Source: QAND01 sp003150225
GTDB taxonomy: Bacteria; Bacillota; Clostridia; Christensenellales; QAND01
Length of the DNA stretch: 64,000 nt
NCBI RefSeq assembly: GCF_044357945.1
Contig: NZ_CP076563.1
Span: 1,364,001-1,428,000, forward strand
Direction of reading: 5' to 3'
Shown: one piece after another, positions 7,856-16,465 of the stretch
Layout of the letters: every line of letters begins with the position of its first letter
Numbering within the stretch: the stretch's first letter is position 1
The notes under the pieces: model-generated
Database searches by the model: none
What the model saw: the letters and a program-made list of their open reading frames with translations, nothing else
What the model was told of the DNA's origin: nothing
Program-made: the position numbers and the translations under genes

Positions 7856-8803
7856 CTATTCGATGGTTAGCTGGAATTTGCCAATGGCCTTGCCGAACAG
7901 CCCGGCATATCCATCCTGGCCGTTGGTGGTCTCGCTATCGTACTGGAAGGCGTAATACCCGCCACCCACAGGAGCCACGCGGTACTCGGCTTTTTTAAAG
8001 GGCCGAATATCATCGGGGGTATAGAAATACACCTCAATGGCGTCGATCACCTTCCCATTACCGGCGTAACCGTTCACGATATCATTGATGTTGTATCCAG
8101 TTACCCACGGGAGCCAGTCGCCGCCCATTACATGCACCCGGTACTTTACCGACCCATGGGACACCCCGATGGCCACATCGGTAATGGGGCTATCCTCCCA
8201 CCCGGCATAGTCTGTAAGGTTACATACCTCCGGAAGCCAGCCGTGCTTCTGGGTGCGGACTCGATAAAATGCATCAATCTCCTTTGTACTGGGGACAGGA
8301 GTAGGGACAGGCCGGGGAGCTTCTTCCCCCATATATGCAGCTACCATGTCCAGGAATCGCTGCCAGCCCATATCCAAGGTACGGTGCGGACAATATTTCC
8401 CGCTGTAATCCTGATGCTTGGTCACTTTATCGATGCCCCAGCCGTAGCTTTTTAGCAGCATCGCGATATATTCAGCGGCGTTCTTCTCGGCTTGGATGAA
8501 CCGCTCACCGCCAGACTTAGAGTAGCAGATTTCAATGGCGATCCCCTGGCGGTTGCCCACCCCATTCCCATCACCCGCGTTCCAGGAATTGCGGGTAAAC
8601 GGAATGCACCGGATTACCTCTTTGTCATCTATTACTACATGAAAGCTGGCTTCGTTATTGTTTCGGGCCATGTACAAGGCTTCGTTTTCAGCCGAAGCGT
8701 CGTTTGCCGTATTATGAACGATAATCCGGGTTGCCGTCATAGCATAGGGGCATTTAATCCCATACTTGTTTTCAGGCACAAGCATGTTTCTAATTGGCAC
8801 CAT
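7856..8803 (-). CDS. Endolysin, N-acetylmuramoyl-L-alanine amidase (Amidase_2)
   Basis: 315 aa from ATG 8803 (GGAGG 7 bases upstream). The N-terminal amidase domain has zinc ligands seen in IIVHNTAN, SFHVVIDD and the C-terminal YCPHRTLD. It cleaves the MurNAc-L-Ala bond of peptidoglycan. After a Pro-rich linker near residue 170, the C-terminal ~140 residues contain a repeat-like, Trp/Tyr-rich region that probably binds cell wall. About 17 residue differences and a 2-residue indel separate it from the prophage B copy. Confidence 0.93.
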   Translation of the reverse strand: MVPIRNMLVPENKYGIKCPYAMTATRIIVHNTANDASAENEALYMARNNNEASFHVVIDDKEVIRCIPFTRNSWNAGDGNGVGNRQGIAIEICYSKSGGERFIQAEKNAAEYIAMLLKSYGWGIDKVTKHQDYSGKYCPHRTLDMGWQRFLDMVAAYMGEEAPRPVPTPVPSTKEIDAFYRVRTQKHGWLPEVCNLTDYAGWEDSPITDVAIGVSHGSVKYRVHVMGGDWLPWVTGYNINDIVNGYAGNGKVIDAIEVYFYTPDDIRPFKKAEYRVAPVGGGYYAFQYDSETTNGQDGYAGLFGKAIGKFQLTIE

Positions 8804-8825
8804 CAATATTCCTCCTTAATTACAT

Positions 8826-9245
8826 TCAACCGACCACTTCAAAATAAATGCCTATCAGCTCTGAGGGCATATGTGAAATCGCCTGGCTTGTATCTCGGAT
8901 GCAGCGATACACTGTCCCATCCTCGCTGTAATACTTGCCGTTTTCATATGCCATATTGGGAGCGGCAGGAATCGGATCATCAAGGGTTCCGCTATGGACA
9001 ACGTCCAAAACCTCCCACAGCGCCGGGGCACCATCTGGCTCCCAGCCATCCTGCGTGATATGATCCTGCCTTGCCTTATATAGCCTATTGGGATAGTACC
9101 GCCTATCTCCCATAACAACACTTTCTCCAGGCTGCCATGCGGGGTATAGGGTGGGCATTCTTGCTGCTTCCTCGTCTAGAGCAGACTGCGCCGCAAACAC
9201 CATGGAACGCCGGGCCTGGCGTGCCCATTCCTTCCTGTTCATCAC
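8826..9245 (-). CDS. Phage tail-associated protein with CBM5/12-like motif
   Basis: 139 aa. The central stretch (YPAWQPGESVVMGDRRYYPNRLYKA ... WEPDGAPALWEVL, quoted in parts) has the aromatic pattern of chitin-binding module family 5/12, often found in phage fibres. Starts inside the end of the preceding 87-aa gene (ATGA overlap) and lies just before the endolysin, so it probably aids carbohydrate contact. Exact ligand unknown. Confidence 0.65.
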   Translation of the reverse strand: MMNRKEWARQARRSMVFAAQSALDEEAARMPTLYPAWQPGESVVMGDRRYYPNRLYKARQDHITQDGWEPDGAPALWEVLDVVHSGTLDDPIPAAPNMAYENGKYYSEDGTVYRCIRDTSQAISHMPSELIGIYFEVVG

Positions 9246-9505
9246 TTCGCCACCCCAATCAATATGTCTATGATCTCCTGCTGAGCTGCCACTTGTTCTC
9301 GCAGTTGATCCAGTTCGCCAGGGCCCGGTTTAGGAGGTTCTTCAATGGGAAGTTCAACGAGCTTCTCTCCGTCCCATTTCGCGTGATCAAGGATCGATAG
9401 ATCTATCCCATTTGAAACCTCTATTTCCATTCCATTTACAATCCCTCCCGATAACGCATAGCTGGTTATCCTATTCTCAGCATCCATTGAAATGCAAATC
9501 CTCAT
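9242..9505 (-). CDS. Small phage protein (XkdX/fibre-assembly type)
   Basis: 87 aa. N-terminal beta-type region (MRICISMDAENRITSYALSG), acidic middle, Pro-rich linker (EEPPKPGPGELD) and a C-terminal helix (LREQVAAQQEIIDILIGVAK). This design is common in short proteins between tail fibre and lysis genes of Gram-positive siphoviruses. No specific role can be stated. Confidence 0.6.
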   Translation of the reverse strand: MRICISMDAENRITSYALSGGIVNGMEIEVSNGIDLSILDHAKWDGEKLVELPIEEPPKPGPGELDQLREQVAAQQEIIDILIGVAK

Positions 9506-9520
9506 CAGAAATCCCTCCGT

Positions 9521-11347
9521 TTATTTGAACCCATAGATGGCACGCAATTTCCCATAATCGCCAAAGCCGTCAACCGATACTAAGGTGGTTGTTGTGGTAA
9601 AGCGAAAAATTAGGTTGACGTCCGCCGCCAACAGGAGATGCCCACGTCCATTGTCATCGGAAGGTGAGACCACCCAGGCCTCACCGCCTTTGCTTCCATC
9701 CGTTGAAACCGGCAGAAACGCGCTTGTTGCATAGTGTGTGGCCCAATAGTTTTGGGTACCAATCACCAGCAAAAACTTGTATTCGTAGATAGACTTTGTG
9801 AGAGTTATTGTTGTGTTATTGGCTGCAAGACTGCCGCGCCATACCACCTCTCCACCAATTCCAAGTGGTAGTGTGACCCCATTTACAGCAAAGCCAGTTG
9901 CAGCATTGATCACCCCTTCCGGTAATCCTTCCGGCATCATCTGGCCCACGGAAATGCCGTCCTGGGTCATATGCATTGTGGGAATGCCCCGATCTACGAG
10001 GGATTGGCCTGATCCGGAAATTGGAACGGCATCTGTGATTTCCAGCAATACATCAAAAGATGAGGTAATCGTGAACCCATCCACCCCTAGGTCCCCGGAT
10101 ATCATATCGTTGAATTGCCATGAATCCTCATTGATGGTCAAGGTTATGGCGATTGGATCAGAATACTCCTGAGCCGTTGTCAGCTTATATCGGTACTGTG
10201 CCGATAGGGTGTTTGTTACCAAGCCAAAGGACTTGTTGTCCCAGACGCCCTGAGCCTGTAACGAAACGGCACTATCCACGCTGTTTGCCCTTTGTGTGGT
10301 AATACTGGACACCCTGGGCGGGGTATACGGAATTAGCGTACCGAGCTTGGTTACAATGGTCTGATTTCCACGGCTGTCCACTGCTGCTACGGACACCGTA
10401 CCGCTTGCCGCGTTTGGAACCTCGATGTACACATAGGAATCCTCGCTCCATGGCGCTTCTGCCGTAGCGTTGCCCACCGAAGCTATGTACTTCACGATAG
10501 CGGCTGATGTGGTGGATGTAGCTTTATTTGCCACAGGAATTGTGACTGTTACACTGGATACCCCGCTTATGATCTTGCTGCTATCCCCGGTAAGATCGGT
10601 TCTGGAGGCTGAGAAATCAAAAGCGGAAAATATGGGGGCGGCTCTTGACGGGACAACGCGTATGGTGCCATAAACGGTTTTGCGTCCCACCTCAGTGTTG
10701 CCACTATATGTAACGCACACAAGGCCATAGGAACCAGTGTTGCTGTTTGGAAGCGAAGCATAAAGCGCCGCTACATCGGCATCCGAAAAGGTGAAGGTTC
10801 CACTGGTTCCAACCCCACTAATAACCGGATCAAGACTACCCGCGTAAAGATACAGGTCATGGGTAAACGCAGAAGAAGCCCGGGAGATCGAGATGGTCAA
10901 ATCATCCCCGATTACAAGGTCTGGTGCATTAGGGGTGCTGGCTCTTGGGATTGTGGGCAATGTGATAGAATAACCCTGATAATCACCGCTTAATCCCGCG
11001 CCTGGAATGCTTATTTTTCCGTAGACTGTAAGCCCGCGGGTGCCATCCGCGGAATGATAAATATTGACGTTCCGCTCAAATAAAGTAATGGGCGAGCCCA
11101 TGTCTGACCCAACAATCCTTTGGCTGGGGCTGACCGCCTGGGTATACTCGGTGCCGTCAATCTGCGCATAGCATGTGCCGGTACCATAGGTTTGGTACCC
11201 GGTGTTCGTCCTGCGATAAATTTCGCGCACCGTTACGTTGCTGTAATTTCCCTCAATGCTCTGGCTCTCAAGGACAATCTGGATATTAAATACGATGTAT
11301 TGGTTGCTGGTGGGAAGGTCACCGCTTGTATAGGTTCGGATTGCCAT
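9521..11347 (-). CDS. Siphovirus tail-tip/fibre protein, DUF859-like
   Basis: 608 aa. The N-terminal ~135 residues (ending SITLPTIPRAS) resemble the DUF859 family of siphovirus minor structural proteins, and this domain recurs alone at 60977-61507 in prophage B. The middle has Ig-like beta repeats. The C-terminal part contains MPEGLPEGVINAATGF, also present in the prophage B fibre at 52607, then a likely receptor-binding head. Located between hub protein and lysis genes, as expected for a fibre. Confidence 0.75.
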   Translation of the reverse strand: MAIRTYTSGDLPTSNQYIVFNIQIVLESQSIEGNYSNVTVREIYRRTNTGYQTYGTGTCYAQIDGTEYTQAVSPSQRIVGSDMGSPITLFERNVNIYHSADGTRGLTVYGKISIPGAGLSGDYQGYSITLPTIPRASTPNAPDLVIGDDLTISISRASSAFTHDLYLYAGSLDPVISGVGTSGTFTFSDADVAALYASLPNSNTGSYGLVCVTYSGNTEVGRKTVYGTIRVVPSRAAPIFSAFDFSASRTDLTGDSSKIISGVSSVTVTIPVANKATSTTSAAIVKYIASVGNATAEAPWSEDSYVYIEVPNAASGTVSVAAVDSRGNQTIVTKLGTLIPYTPPRVSSITTQRANSVDSAVSLQAQGVWDNKSFGLVTNTLSAQYRYKLTTAQEYSDPIAITLTINEDSWQFNDMISGDLGVDGFTITSSFDVLLEITDAVPISGSGQSLVDRGIPTMHMTQDGISVGQMMPEGLPEGVINAATGFAVNGVTLPLGIGGEVVWRGSLAANNTTITLTKSIYEYKFLLVIGTQNYWATHYATSAFLPVSTDGSKGGEAWVVSPSDDNGRGHLLLAADVNLIFRFTTTTTLVSVDGFGDYGKLRAIYGFK

Positions 11348-11359
11348 GCGTTCACCTCC

Positions 11360-13240
11360 TTAATCGTTAATTACGAACATCGCACCGTCCGACACCGGTA
11401 GGATGCGAAGGGCGTGGGCGGCGCTTGCACTTCGTCTTACGCTTAACTGATCCATAATGGTGGTATTGGCGAGTTGCGAACTGTCCTTGTCGACATAAAC
11501 AATCCGCTTTCTGGTATCCTTGTTCAAAATCTCCCATTGTGTACTGTCAAGATGTGCCTTATATGCTTCCTCCTCACGGGTCATGGTGATGCCCCGGTCG
11601 TCTATCACCGTATTGGCAGTCACAATCTCGTTGGGCGCTTGCTGCCATACCGACACACCAGCCCCTTCTATGAGAATTAGATCTGCTACATAGAGCCGAC
11701 ACGCCGTAGCAGATAGGATCACCTCGGCATCGGTGCTCTGCGCCTGAAAAACGCCTGTCGCCTCCTGCCATGCTTCGCTTGTCGTTAAAGGCACTTGCAA
11801 GCTCGCCAGAGATACGCCAAACTCAGATCCCGAGGTTGTATTGGTTCGGTACTTGAAATAGTAGGCGTAGGTCTTCCCGGACACCAGGCGCACTGTCTGA
11901 GAAAGGACACTGGTTCCCTGTGCACCGTTGCCTACCTGGATATATCCGCCGCTGGTGGTCTCGTTGCTGTTTCCCCCAACTGCATATCCATTTTCAGACA
12001 GCGTCCAGTCCTCAAGACCGGTGCGGCCAGCAGTGCCAAGAATAAGGTTAGCGCCACCACTAATGGACACCGCCGCAGTTATCCCCTCCGCTAGTTGGGT
12101 TATGAGGGTACTGTTGGTTTGGGCCGTATCCATGGCAGCTTGAGATGTGTCGCTGACACTGTCAATGGTTTTGGCTAGGGAGGTGATTTCGCCCGTTGCT
12201 TTATTGACAATGATTTCAGTATGGCGGATTAGCTCTGCCTCAGTCGGATAAAACTGGTACTGCACATCACTATCAATTACACTTGGCGCGCTGGTTGCGC
12301 TTGTAACGCCGTTTGGAGAAACGTAGTCGGCCCTGAGAATGTAGCTCGTTGCATATGACCCGTCCATCAATTCAACCTTGATTGGAGTACCACAGGGCAG
12401 GGCGGGATCCGCACATCCGACCAGCTCAAACGCTGTGTATCCGTATCCATATACCTGATCATATAAAGCATCAATCAGCGCTTCTCTTTTTTCTTGGGTA
12501 TAGGCAAACGGGTTGTCAGAAACCACAAGCTGAATTTGTTCTGTGCTGCCGTCCGTCTTAGTGACGTTCTCTCCTTCTATCTGGCTATTTCTAATGATGA
12601 CCGTATTTATTGGCCTGGTTTCACGCTTGATTTCAACACTGGCATAGTCATAAATGCTTATGGTTTGCTGTGTCCCGATGGATAAAGCAAATACCAGCTC
12701 ATCTCCGATGATCTGGGCAAAGGTCCCGCTGATTCCTGCAATAGCCTGTATAACCTGGGTATAATATTCGCCAGACGTAAACTGATTGCTATCAACAACA
12801 AAATCGCCGTTTGCCAGTGTCTGACCGGGTTTTAGTGCTACTCCACAGGCTGTACATGCTTCTTCCAGAACGTCCATAACCGTGATTTCCCCGGAAGCAT
12901 AGTCAAGGGCTGATTGGTAGGGGACAGCAAATTTGAGCATGTCATCCATGGCAGTGATGGACGATATCCCGGTGGTGTTATCATAGGCTCGGTCTGTTAC
13001 ATGGAAAGTGCCTATGTTGGAATAAGTAAGGCCTGAGGCATCGTCCCCAGCCCCGGCATGGTACTGAAACGGATTGTTTCCAATCGGATCACCTTCAACG
13101 GAAAACGTAATGGATTTTGCGATTGCTGTACCAACTACGTTACCATTCAGATAACAATCCCGGTGCAGTTTTACATCCTGCACCGGGTAAGCAACATTGT
13201 TTACTAAAATCCTATCATCCTGGTATACGGGGCTAAACAT
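11360..13240 (-). CDS. Phage tail hub / tail-associated protein
   Basis: 626 aa. N-terminal ~330 residues look like the tail-hub fold of siphovirus Tal/gp27-like proteins: a beta-rich region, then ITVMDVLEEACTACGV and YYTQVIQAIAGISGTFAQI. Residues ~390-530 resemble a carbohydrate-binding jelly roll (LVSGKTYAYYFKYRT). The C-terminus begins with NTVIDDRGITMTREEEAYKAHLDS, typical of phage minor structural proteins. Its start overlaps the end of the preceding Dit-like gene by 8 bases. Confidence 0.75.
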   Translation of the reverse strand: MFSPVYQDDRILVNNVAYPVQDVKLHRDCYLNGNVVGTAIAKSITFSVEGDPIGNNPFQYHAGAGDDASGLTYSNIGTFHVTDRAYDNTTGISSITAMDDMLKFAVPYQSALDYASGEITVMDVLEEACTACGVALKPGQTLANGDFVVDSNQFTSGEYYTQVIQAIAGISGTFAQIIGDELVFALSIGTQQTISIYDYASVEIKRETRPINTVIIRNSQIEGENVTKTDGSTEQIQLVVSDNPFAYTQEKREALIDALYDQVYGYGYTAFELVGCADPALPCGTPIKVELMDGSYATSYILRADYVSPNGVTSATSAPSVIDSDVQYQFYPTEAELIRHTEIIVNKATGEITSLAKTIDSVSDTSQAAMDTAQTNSTLITQLAEGITAAVSISGGANLILGTAGRTGLEDWTLSENGYAVGGNSNETTSGGYIQVGNGAQGTSVLSQTVRLVSGKTYAYYFKYRTNTTSGSEFGVSLASLQVPLTTSEAWQEATGVFQAQSTDAEVILSATACRLYVADLILIEGAGVSVWQQAPNEIVTANTVIDDRGITMTREEEAYKAHLDSTQWEILNKDTRKRIVYVDKDSSQLANTTIMDQLSVRRSASAAHALRILPVSDGAMFVIND

Positions 13241-13619
13241 TTGTGATCACCCCTTTCTGGGTCAATGTCAGTGTATAGCCATCTGTGATTGGGTCGCTTT
13301 GCGCGGTGATCACCGTGACAGGTTCAAGATCAATGTAAAAATCGCCTATCTTGTAGCACTGATCCCGCAAGCTCCAAAAGGTAAATGTTGCTGAGGCGGT
13401 ATTTAGGGCTGATAGGTACGAAGCAAGAGAACCGCTGTCCATATTATCGAGAACGGCAACAATAGTGGTACGGCCTAGCTTTCGGTAGGTTCGTTTGTCT
13501 AGCCCAGAAGCGGTCACAATGGTACCAGCAATGGAGGGAGCATCCTCCTGAATGCTATACCCGCTAGCCTGTATTTCGTCCAATGGCGTACTGCCTACAA
13601 ACAAAAGGGAGTCTGTCAC
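13233..13619 (-). CDS. Distal tail-type protein (small)
   Basis: 128 aa, beta-rich (GYSIQEDAPSIAGTIVTASGLDKRTYRKLGR; YKIGDFYIDLEPVTVITAQSDP). Size and position directly before the tail hub fit a distal-tail or hub-adaptor protein. It is the last structural gene retained: the tape measure normally upstream is missing and early-type genes begin at 13680. Confidence 0.6.
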   Translation of the reverse strand: MTDSLLFVGSTPLDEIQASGYSIQEDAPSIAGTIVTASGLDKRTYRKLGRTTIVAVLDNMDSGSLASYLSALNTASATFTFWSLRDQCYKIGDFYIDLEPVTVITAQSDPITDGYTLTLTQKGVITNV

Positions 13620-13679
13620 GTTATCACCTCATCCCATACTGCAATTTCAGCATTTGGTTCTGCCTGTTGTTGCTCTCAG

Positions 13680-13790
13680 CTATCGCCTGACTTCCTCCTC
13701 CAACCGCTCAACTTCAAGCTTAAGGATCCCGTTATATTCAAGATGGGTGTCAAACATCTTTTCCACCGTTTCATCATCAAACCGAATCAT
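13680..13790 (-). CDS. Small acidic coiled-coil protein
   Basis: 36 aa (MIRFDDETVEKM ... LEVERLEEEVRR). AAGGAGG lies 8 bases upstream of the ATG. The leader immediately before it matches the leader of the 46-aa coiled-coil gene at 38082 in prophage B, so the two occupy the same slot. Function unknown. Confidence 0.65.
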   Translation of the reverse strand: MIRFDDETVEKMFDTHLEYNGILKLEVERLEEEVRR

Positions 13791-14035
13791 AGCTGCACCT
13801 CCTTGACAGCTCTCCGCCGCCGTGCTATATTAGTTATGCAGATATCTCTTGCCTGTGTCCCGGTGGCTGTCCTCCCCTGGGGCACATTTTTTTCTAGCTC
13901 TTTTACCGCAGCCCTCCTGCAAAACGCCTGTATGGTCTCGTTAGCCCGCTCGCACGCCGCTTGCAAGCGGGTATATTCATCATCGGACAATTTAAAGGTA
14001 ATCTGACCACTCGGAAATCCATGAAATATTACCAT
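13787..14035 (-). CDS. Possible ribbon-helix-helix-like small protein
   Basis: 82 aa from ATG 14035. The segment ITFKLSDDEYTRLQAACERANETIQAF resembles the strand-helix-helix of Arc/MobC-type DNA-binding proteins. AAAGG touches the ATG, so the start is uncertain and could lie as far upstream as 14098. The stop overlaps the start of the next small gene. It occupies an insert absent from prophage B's equivalent leader. Confidence 0.45.
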   Translation of the reverse strand: MVIFHGFPSGQITFKLSDDEYTRLQAACERANETIQAFCRRAAVKELEKNVPQGRTATGTQARDICITNIARRRRAVKEVQL

Positions 14036-14228
14036 CCTTTCTTTTGCGTTTTTTCTTATTAAGAATATCCTAAAAAATTGTCTTGCAATTCGAGACATTT
14101 AAGAGCATCCTAGTAGTGCAGCATTTTATTGGGTCGTCTCGCCGAGCGAAAGCCCCCGGGGCGATTCTAAATTTTACTGTTGACTTTTGCTTTCAGATGT
14201 GGTATCTATTTAGTGACTTTTTCCCTTG

Positions 14229-14261
14229 TACGCTTTCCGAGTTTGCAGCCTCGGGGGCGTA
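14229..14261 (-). ncRNA. Small structured leader element, copy 1
   Basis: On the minus strand: outer stem TACGC/GCGTA, inner stem CGAG/CTCG, loop GCTGCAAA, followed by CAAGG. Prophage B has the same layout at 37987-38017 with stems GTGC/GCAC and GGGG/CCCC and loop CGGCAA. In both phages it directly follows the 61-64-aa membrane protein gene. Role unknown. Confidence 0.55.
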
Positions 14262-14265
14262 TTTT

Positions 14266-14460
14266 TTATGTATTGAACCATTTCCTTTCTCCTTCCCTAG
14301 TCCGCTCTAGGACTTTGAGTGCCATTCTGGCGTGGCACAGCTCCTGCTCGTAGTGCCGTCTAATTTCGTCCATCCTCCTTGCGTCCCCGGATCGGTACGC
14401 CGCAACCATAAGCCCACCGAACACCGCTCCTACAAATAGCCCCAACGTGAACCCTGTCAT
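14266..14460 (-). CDS. Small phage membrane protein
   Basis: 64 aa. N-terminal transmembrane helix with glycine zipper (TLGLFVGAVFGGLMVAAY), then a charged helix (RRHYEQELCHARMALKVLER). Clear homologue of 37779-37964 in prophage B, where HYEQELCH and RMALK are also conserved. Its start overlaps the stop of the upstream 34-aa gene by four bases. Function unknown. Confidence 0.75.
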   Translation of the reverse strand: MTGFTLGLFVGAVFGGLMVAAYRSGDARRMDEIRRHYEQELCHARMALKVLERTREGERKWFNT

Positions 14461-14561
14461 AGCTCAATGCCCATCCCGATCAGAACAAGGAGGAAAGCCG
14501 CAATCCTTGCGCCATGGATAGCCATGTCTGCTATGCTTCCTGGACGAACCTTGAATTTCAT
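14457..14561 (-). CDS. Small phage membrane protein (34 aa)
   Basis: A basic N-terminus (MKFKVRPGSIADMAIHG) followed by one hydrophobic helix (AAFLLVLIGMGIEL). Homologous to 37657-37782 in prophage B, where FKVR.GSIAD.AIH and LVLIGMGIEL are conserved. GGAGG precedes the ATG, and the pair is coupled to the next membrane protein in both phages. Confidence 0.7.
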   Translation of the reverse strand: MKFKVRPGSIADMAIHGARIAAFLLVLIGMGIEL

Positions 14562-14575
14562 TATGCCTCCCTCCT

Positions 14576-14770
14576 TTATGACATCTGCCTGGCGAGCTTG
14601 ACCTTGCTGATCCGGTTGAATCTGTCAAACTCGAACCGCCTTTTTAGTGTCCTGTAATCTCGGTAGCCGGTGATTTCACCGACCTGTTTGATGTTCAACA
14701 TTTCTCCGCCAGGGAAGGCAGCTTCAATGCGGGCTAAATTCTCCCTATAATCCTGCTTTTCGCGAGGCAT
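14576..14770 (-). CDS. Excisionase/helix-turn-helix-like small protein
   Basis: 64 aa with GEMLNIKQVGEITGYRDYRTLKRRFEF, a pattern close to MerR/excisionase-type winged helices. AGGAGG lies 8 bases before the ATG. It is the second gene of the leftward early operon after a Cro-like protein, a usual place for an excisionase. Assignment tentative. Confidence 0.55.
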   Translation of the reverse strand: MPREKQDYRENLARIEAAFPGGEMLNIKQVGEITGYRDYRTLKRRFEFDRFNRISKVKLARQMS

Positions 14771-14781
14771 GAAAGCACCTC

Positions 14782-14988
14782 CTAGTCTCTATTCAGTTCG
14801 TCAACCGTTTTGCCGAACGCATCAGCAATTCGAAACAGCATCTTATTTCCGGGGGTTTTCACTCCGCTTTCGTACATCTTGTAGACGCGAAGTTCGACGC
14901 CAAGCCTATCGGCCATTTCGGACGGCTCAAGCCCGAGAGATTCCCGCCCACGCTTGATGTTGACCATGATTGCATTTTCGTTTAGCAC
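14782..14988 (-). CDS. Cro-like XRE-family regulator
   Basis: 68 aa from GTG 14988 (AGGAGG 7 bases upstream). HTH_3 domain: IKRGRESLGLEPSEMADRLGVELRVYKMYESGVKTPG, with the typical second-helix and recognition-helix pattern. First gene of the leftward early operon, divergent from the repressor at 15509, so a Cro-type role in the lysis/lysogeny switch is likely. Confidence 0.75.
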   Translation of the reverse strand: MLNENAIMVNIKRGRESLGLEPSEMADRLGVELRVYKMYESGVKTPGNKMLFRIADAFGKTVDELNRD

Positions 14989-15508
14989 TTATATACCTCC
15001 TAATTATTGGAATTTGCACCCGCTAGTGTTGACTTTGATTTCCTAATCCTGCATACTGTACTCATAGCCTAAGGGCTAGGAAAGGGGGCGGTTTTTATGA
15101 CCAACCTTTTGACTAAGCCCTGTTCCCTTATTCCATGTGAACCGCGATGCTGACGGGCTGAAAAACATGGCTGTTCCGGCAGAAGCCAAAGTGAGCGGAG
15201 TACCAAGAAGCACAGGGTATTATGTGCGCGGGGAGTGGACAAAGGTGTGCAACATACTGGAACAGACCAGACTAAAAAAGGTATTGCACAACCGTGGAGC
15301 CGTATCCCGGCGGGGGAATAAAACTCGCGTAATGCGTCCACGGGTTCCCCTTGCTGCAATGCTTAAGGGTACAAATTTGCCGGAGGTTGTTTCTGCCGTG
15401 AATACCCACGGCAGAGCAGCCTTTCACCAGCGGGTACGGTTATAGTATATATCTATATAGTTAGATAGTCAATAGTTTTATATCTATTTTTTTAGCTAGG
15501 AGTTTGAA
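14989..15508. promoter_or_regulatory. Lysogeny control region of prophage A
   Basis: 520 bases between divergent regulators. TTGACT at 15029-15034, a 17-base spacer and CATACT at 15052-15057 form a rightward promoter. An 8-bp hairpin CTGCCGTG/CACGGCAG lies at 15396-15417. Just before the repressor, TATCTA and TAGATA form a palindrome separated by 6 bases (about 15452-15469), a likely operator. A 102-codon frame at 15137-15445 is open from GTG but has no good ribosome site and no recognisable content, so I do not call it a gene. Confidence 0.5.
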
Positions 15509-15850
15509 ATGAAGTTTCAGGATAGAATGTCAAAATTGATGGATGAAAAAAAACTAACGGCTTATAGGATTTCAAAGGACACCGGAATATCGACAAGCCT
15601 ATTGTCTTATTGGAAAAATGGGGAAAAGCTTCCTGGAGCCGAAAACCTCGAAAAACTCGCGGACTATTTCGGCGTGTCCGTGGACTATCTTTTAGGAAAA
15701 GAAAAACCCGCCATCCAGGAAGATGACGGGCTGACCGATGCAGAGCGGGAGCTTATGGAGCTTTTCGACAAGGTTCCAGAGGACAAGCAGGAGTTTGTCC
15801 TACAACAGGTGGAAGCGGCTTTGCGGCTTGCTGGATTACTTGACGAGTGA
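15509..15850 (+). CDS. CI-type XRE repressor
   Basis: 113 aa. N-terminal HTH (TAYRISKDTGISTSLLSYWKNGEKLPGAENLEKLADYFGVSVDYLLG, in parts) followed by an acidic helical tail (DAERELMELFDKVPEDKQEFVL). No LexA-like peptidase domain, so it is a short repressor. TAGGAG precedes the ATG. Divergent from the Cro-like gene and followed by lipoproteins and integrase, so it probably maintains lysogeny. Confidence 0.8.
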   Translation: MKFQDRMSKLMDEKKLTAYRISKDTGISTSLLSYWKNGEKLPGAENLEKLADYFGVSVDYLLGKEKPAIQEDDGLTDAERELMELFDKVPEDKQEFVLQQVEAALRLAGLLDE

Positions 15851-16071
15851 GGGCAATGGCTTTCTGGTGGTCCCTAGATCGGCGGATGAGTTTAAGCAAA
15901 CGTTGTTTTCGCAAAGTGCCTCCTCCTTAATATACGGTTTTATATAAAAATGCAAACTAATGTTCGTGTTTTTACTATATGCATAGCGTGATGTTCTGTC
16001 AATGCCTTCCAAGGTACAGTAGAGAAAAAAATAGTTGGATGTATTTTCAATATGGTATAGGAGGGGTTTTT

Positions 16072-16419
16072 TTGAAAAGGTCTATTGCTGTTATATTGAC
16101 CCTTGTCATGTGTCTCTCGTTGATCGGTTGTGGCGGTGTGCCGGATGGGATGAGCAAGAGCGCCTACGAAATTGGGGTGAAAGCTTTGAAAATCACGGAC
16201 CAGTATATTGATGCTGATATTTCTGCTGATGAGGCTCATGCAAAATTATCCGATTTGTCAGATAGAATAGATAGCTTGCCTTATTCAACGGAAAATATCA
16301 AAGATAGGATGGTGGGAATTTATATTGACAGCATTTCTTATGAGCTTATTCGGTTTCAGATGGACTATTCTAGCATTGTAGAGGATCGTGATAAATTAGC
16401 GAATGTGCTAGGAAGATAA
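16072..16419 (+). CDS. Small prophage lipoprotein
   Basis: 115 aa from TTG 16072 (AGGAGGGG 8 bases upstream). Signal peptide KRSIAVILTLVMCLSLIGCGG with lipobox LIGC. The mature part is acidic and helical with no recognised domain. It lies between repressor and integrase, a slot where lysogenically expressed lipoproteins (for example Ltp of streptococcal phage TP-J34) block superinfection; a similar role is inferred only from position. Confidence 0.75.
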   Translation: MKRSIAVILTLVMCLSLIGCGGVPDGMSKSAYEIGVKALKITDQYIDADISADEAHAKLSDLSDRIDSLPYSTENIKDRMVGIYIDSISYELIRFQMDYSSIVEDRDKLANVLGR

Positions 16420-16465
16420 CAAATATGTTGGGCTACAATAAAACCATACAGTAGGAGGACTTGAG

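Noticed and set aside
14180..14208. TTGACT-17-TATCTA promoter-like sequence on the plus strand within the minus-strand early operon
   Set aside because: It would be antisense with no gene to drive; may be chance in AT-rich DNA, so not listed as a promoter.
15137..15445. 102-codon plus-strand frame in the prophage A control region
   Set aside because: No good ribosome site and no protein-like pattern recognised. The region contains hairpins and may be transcribed as noncoding leader; left as a control region.
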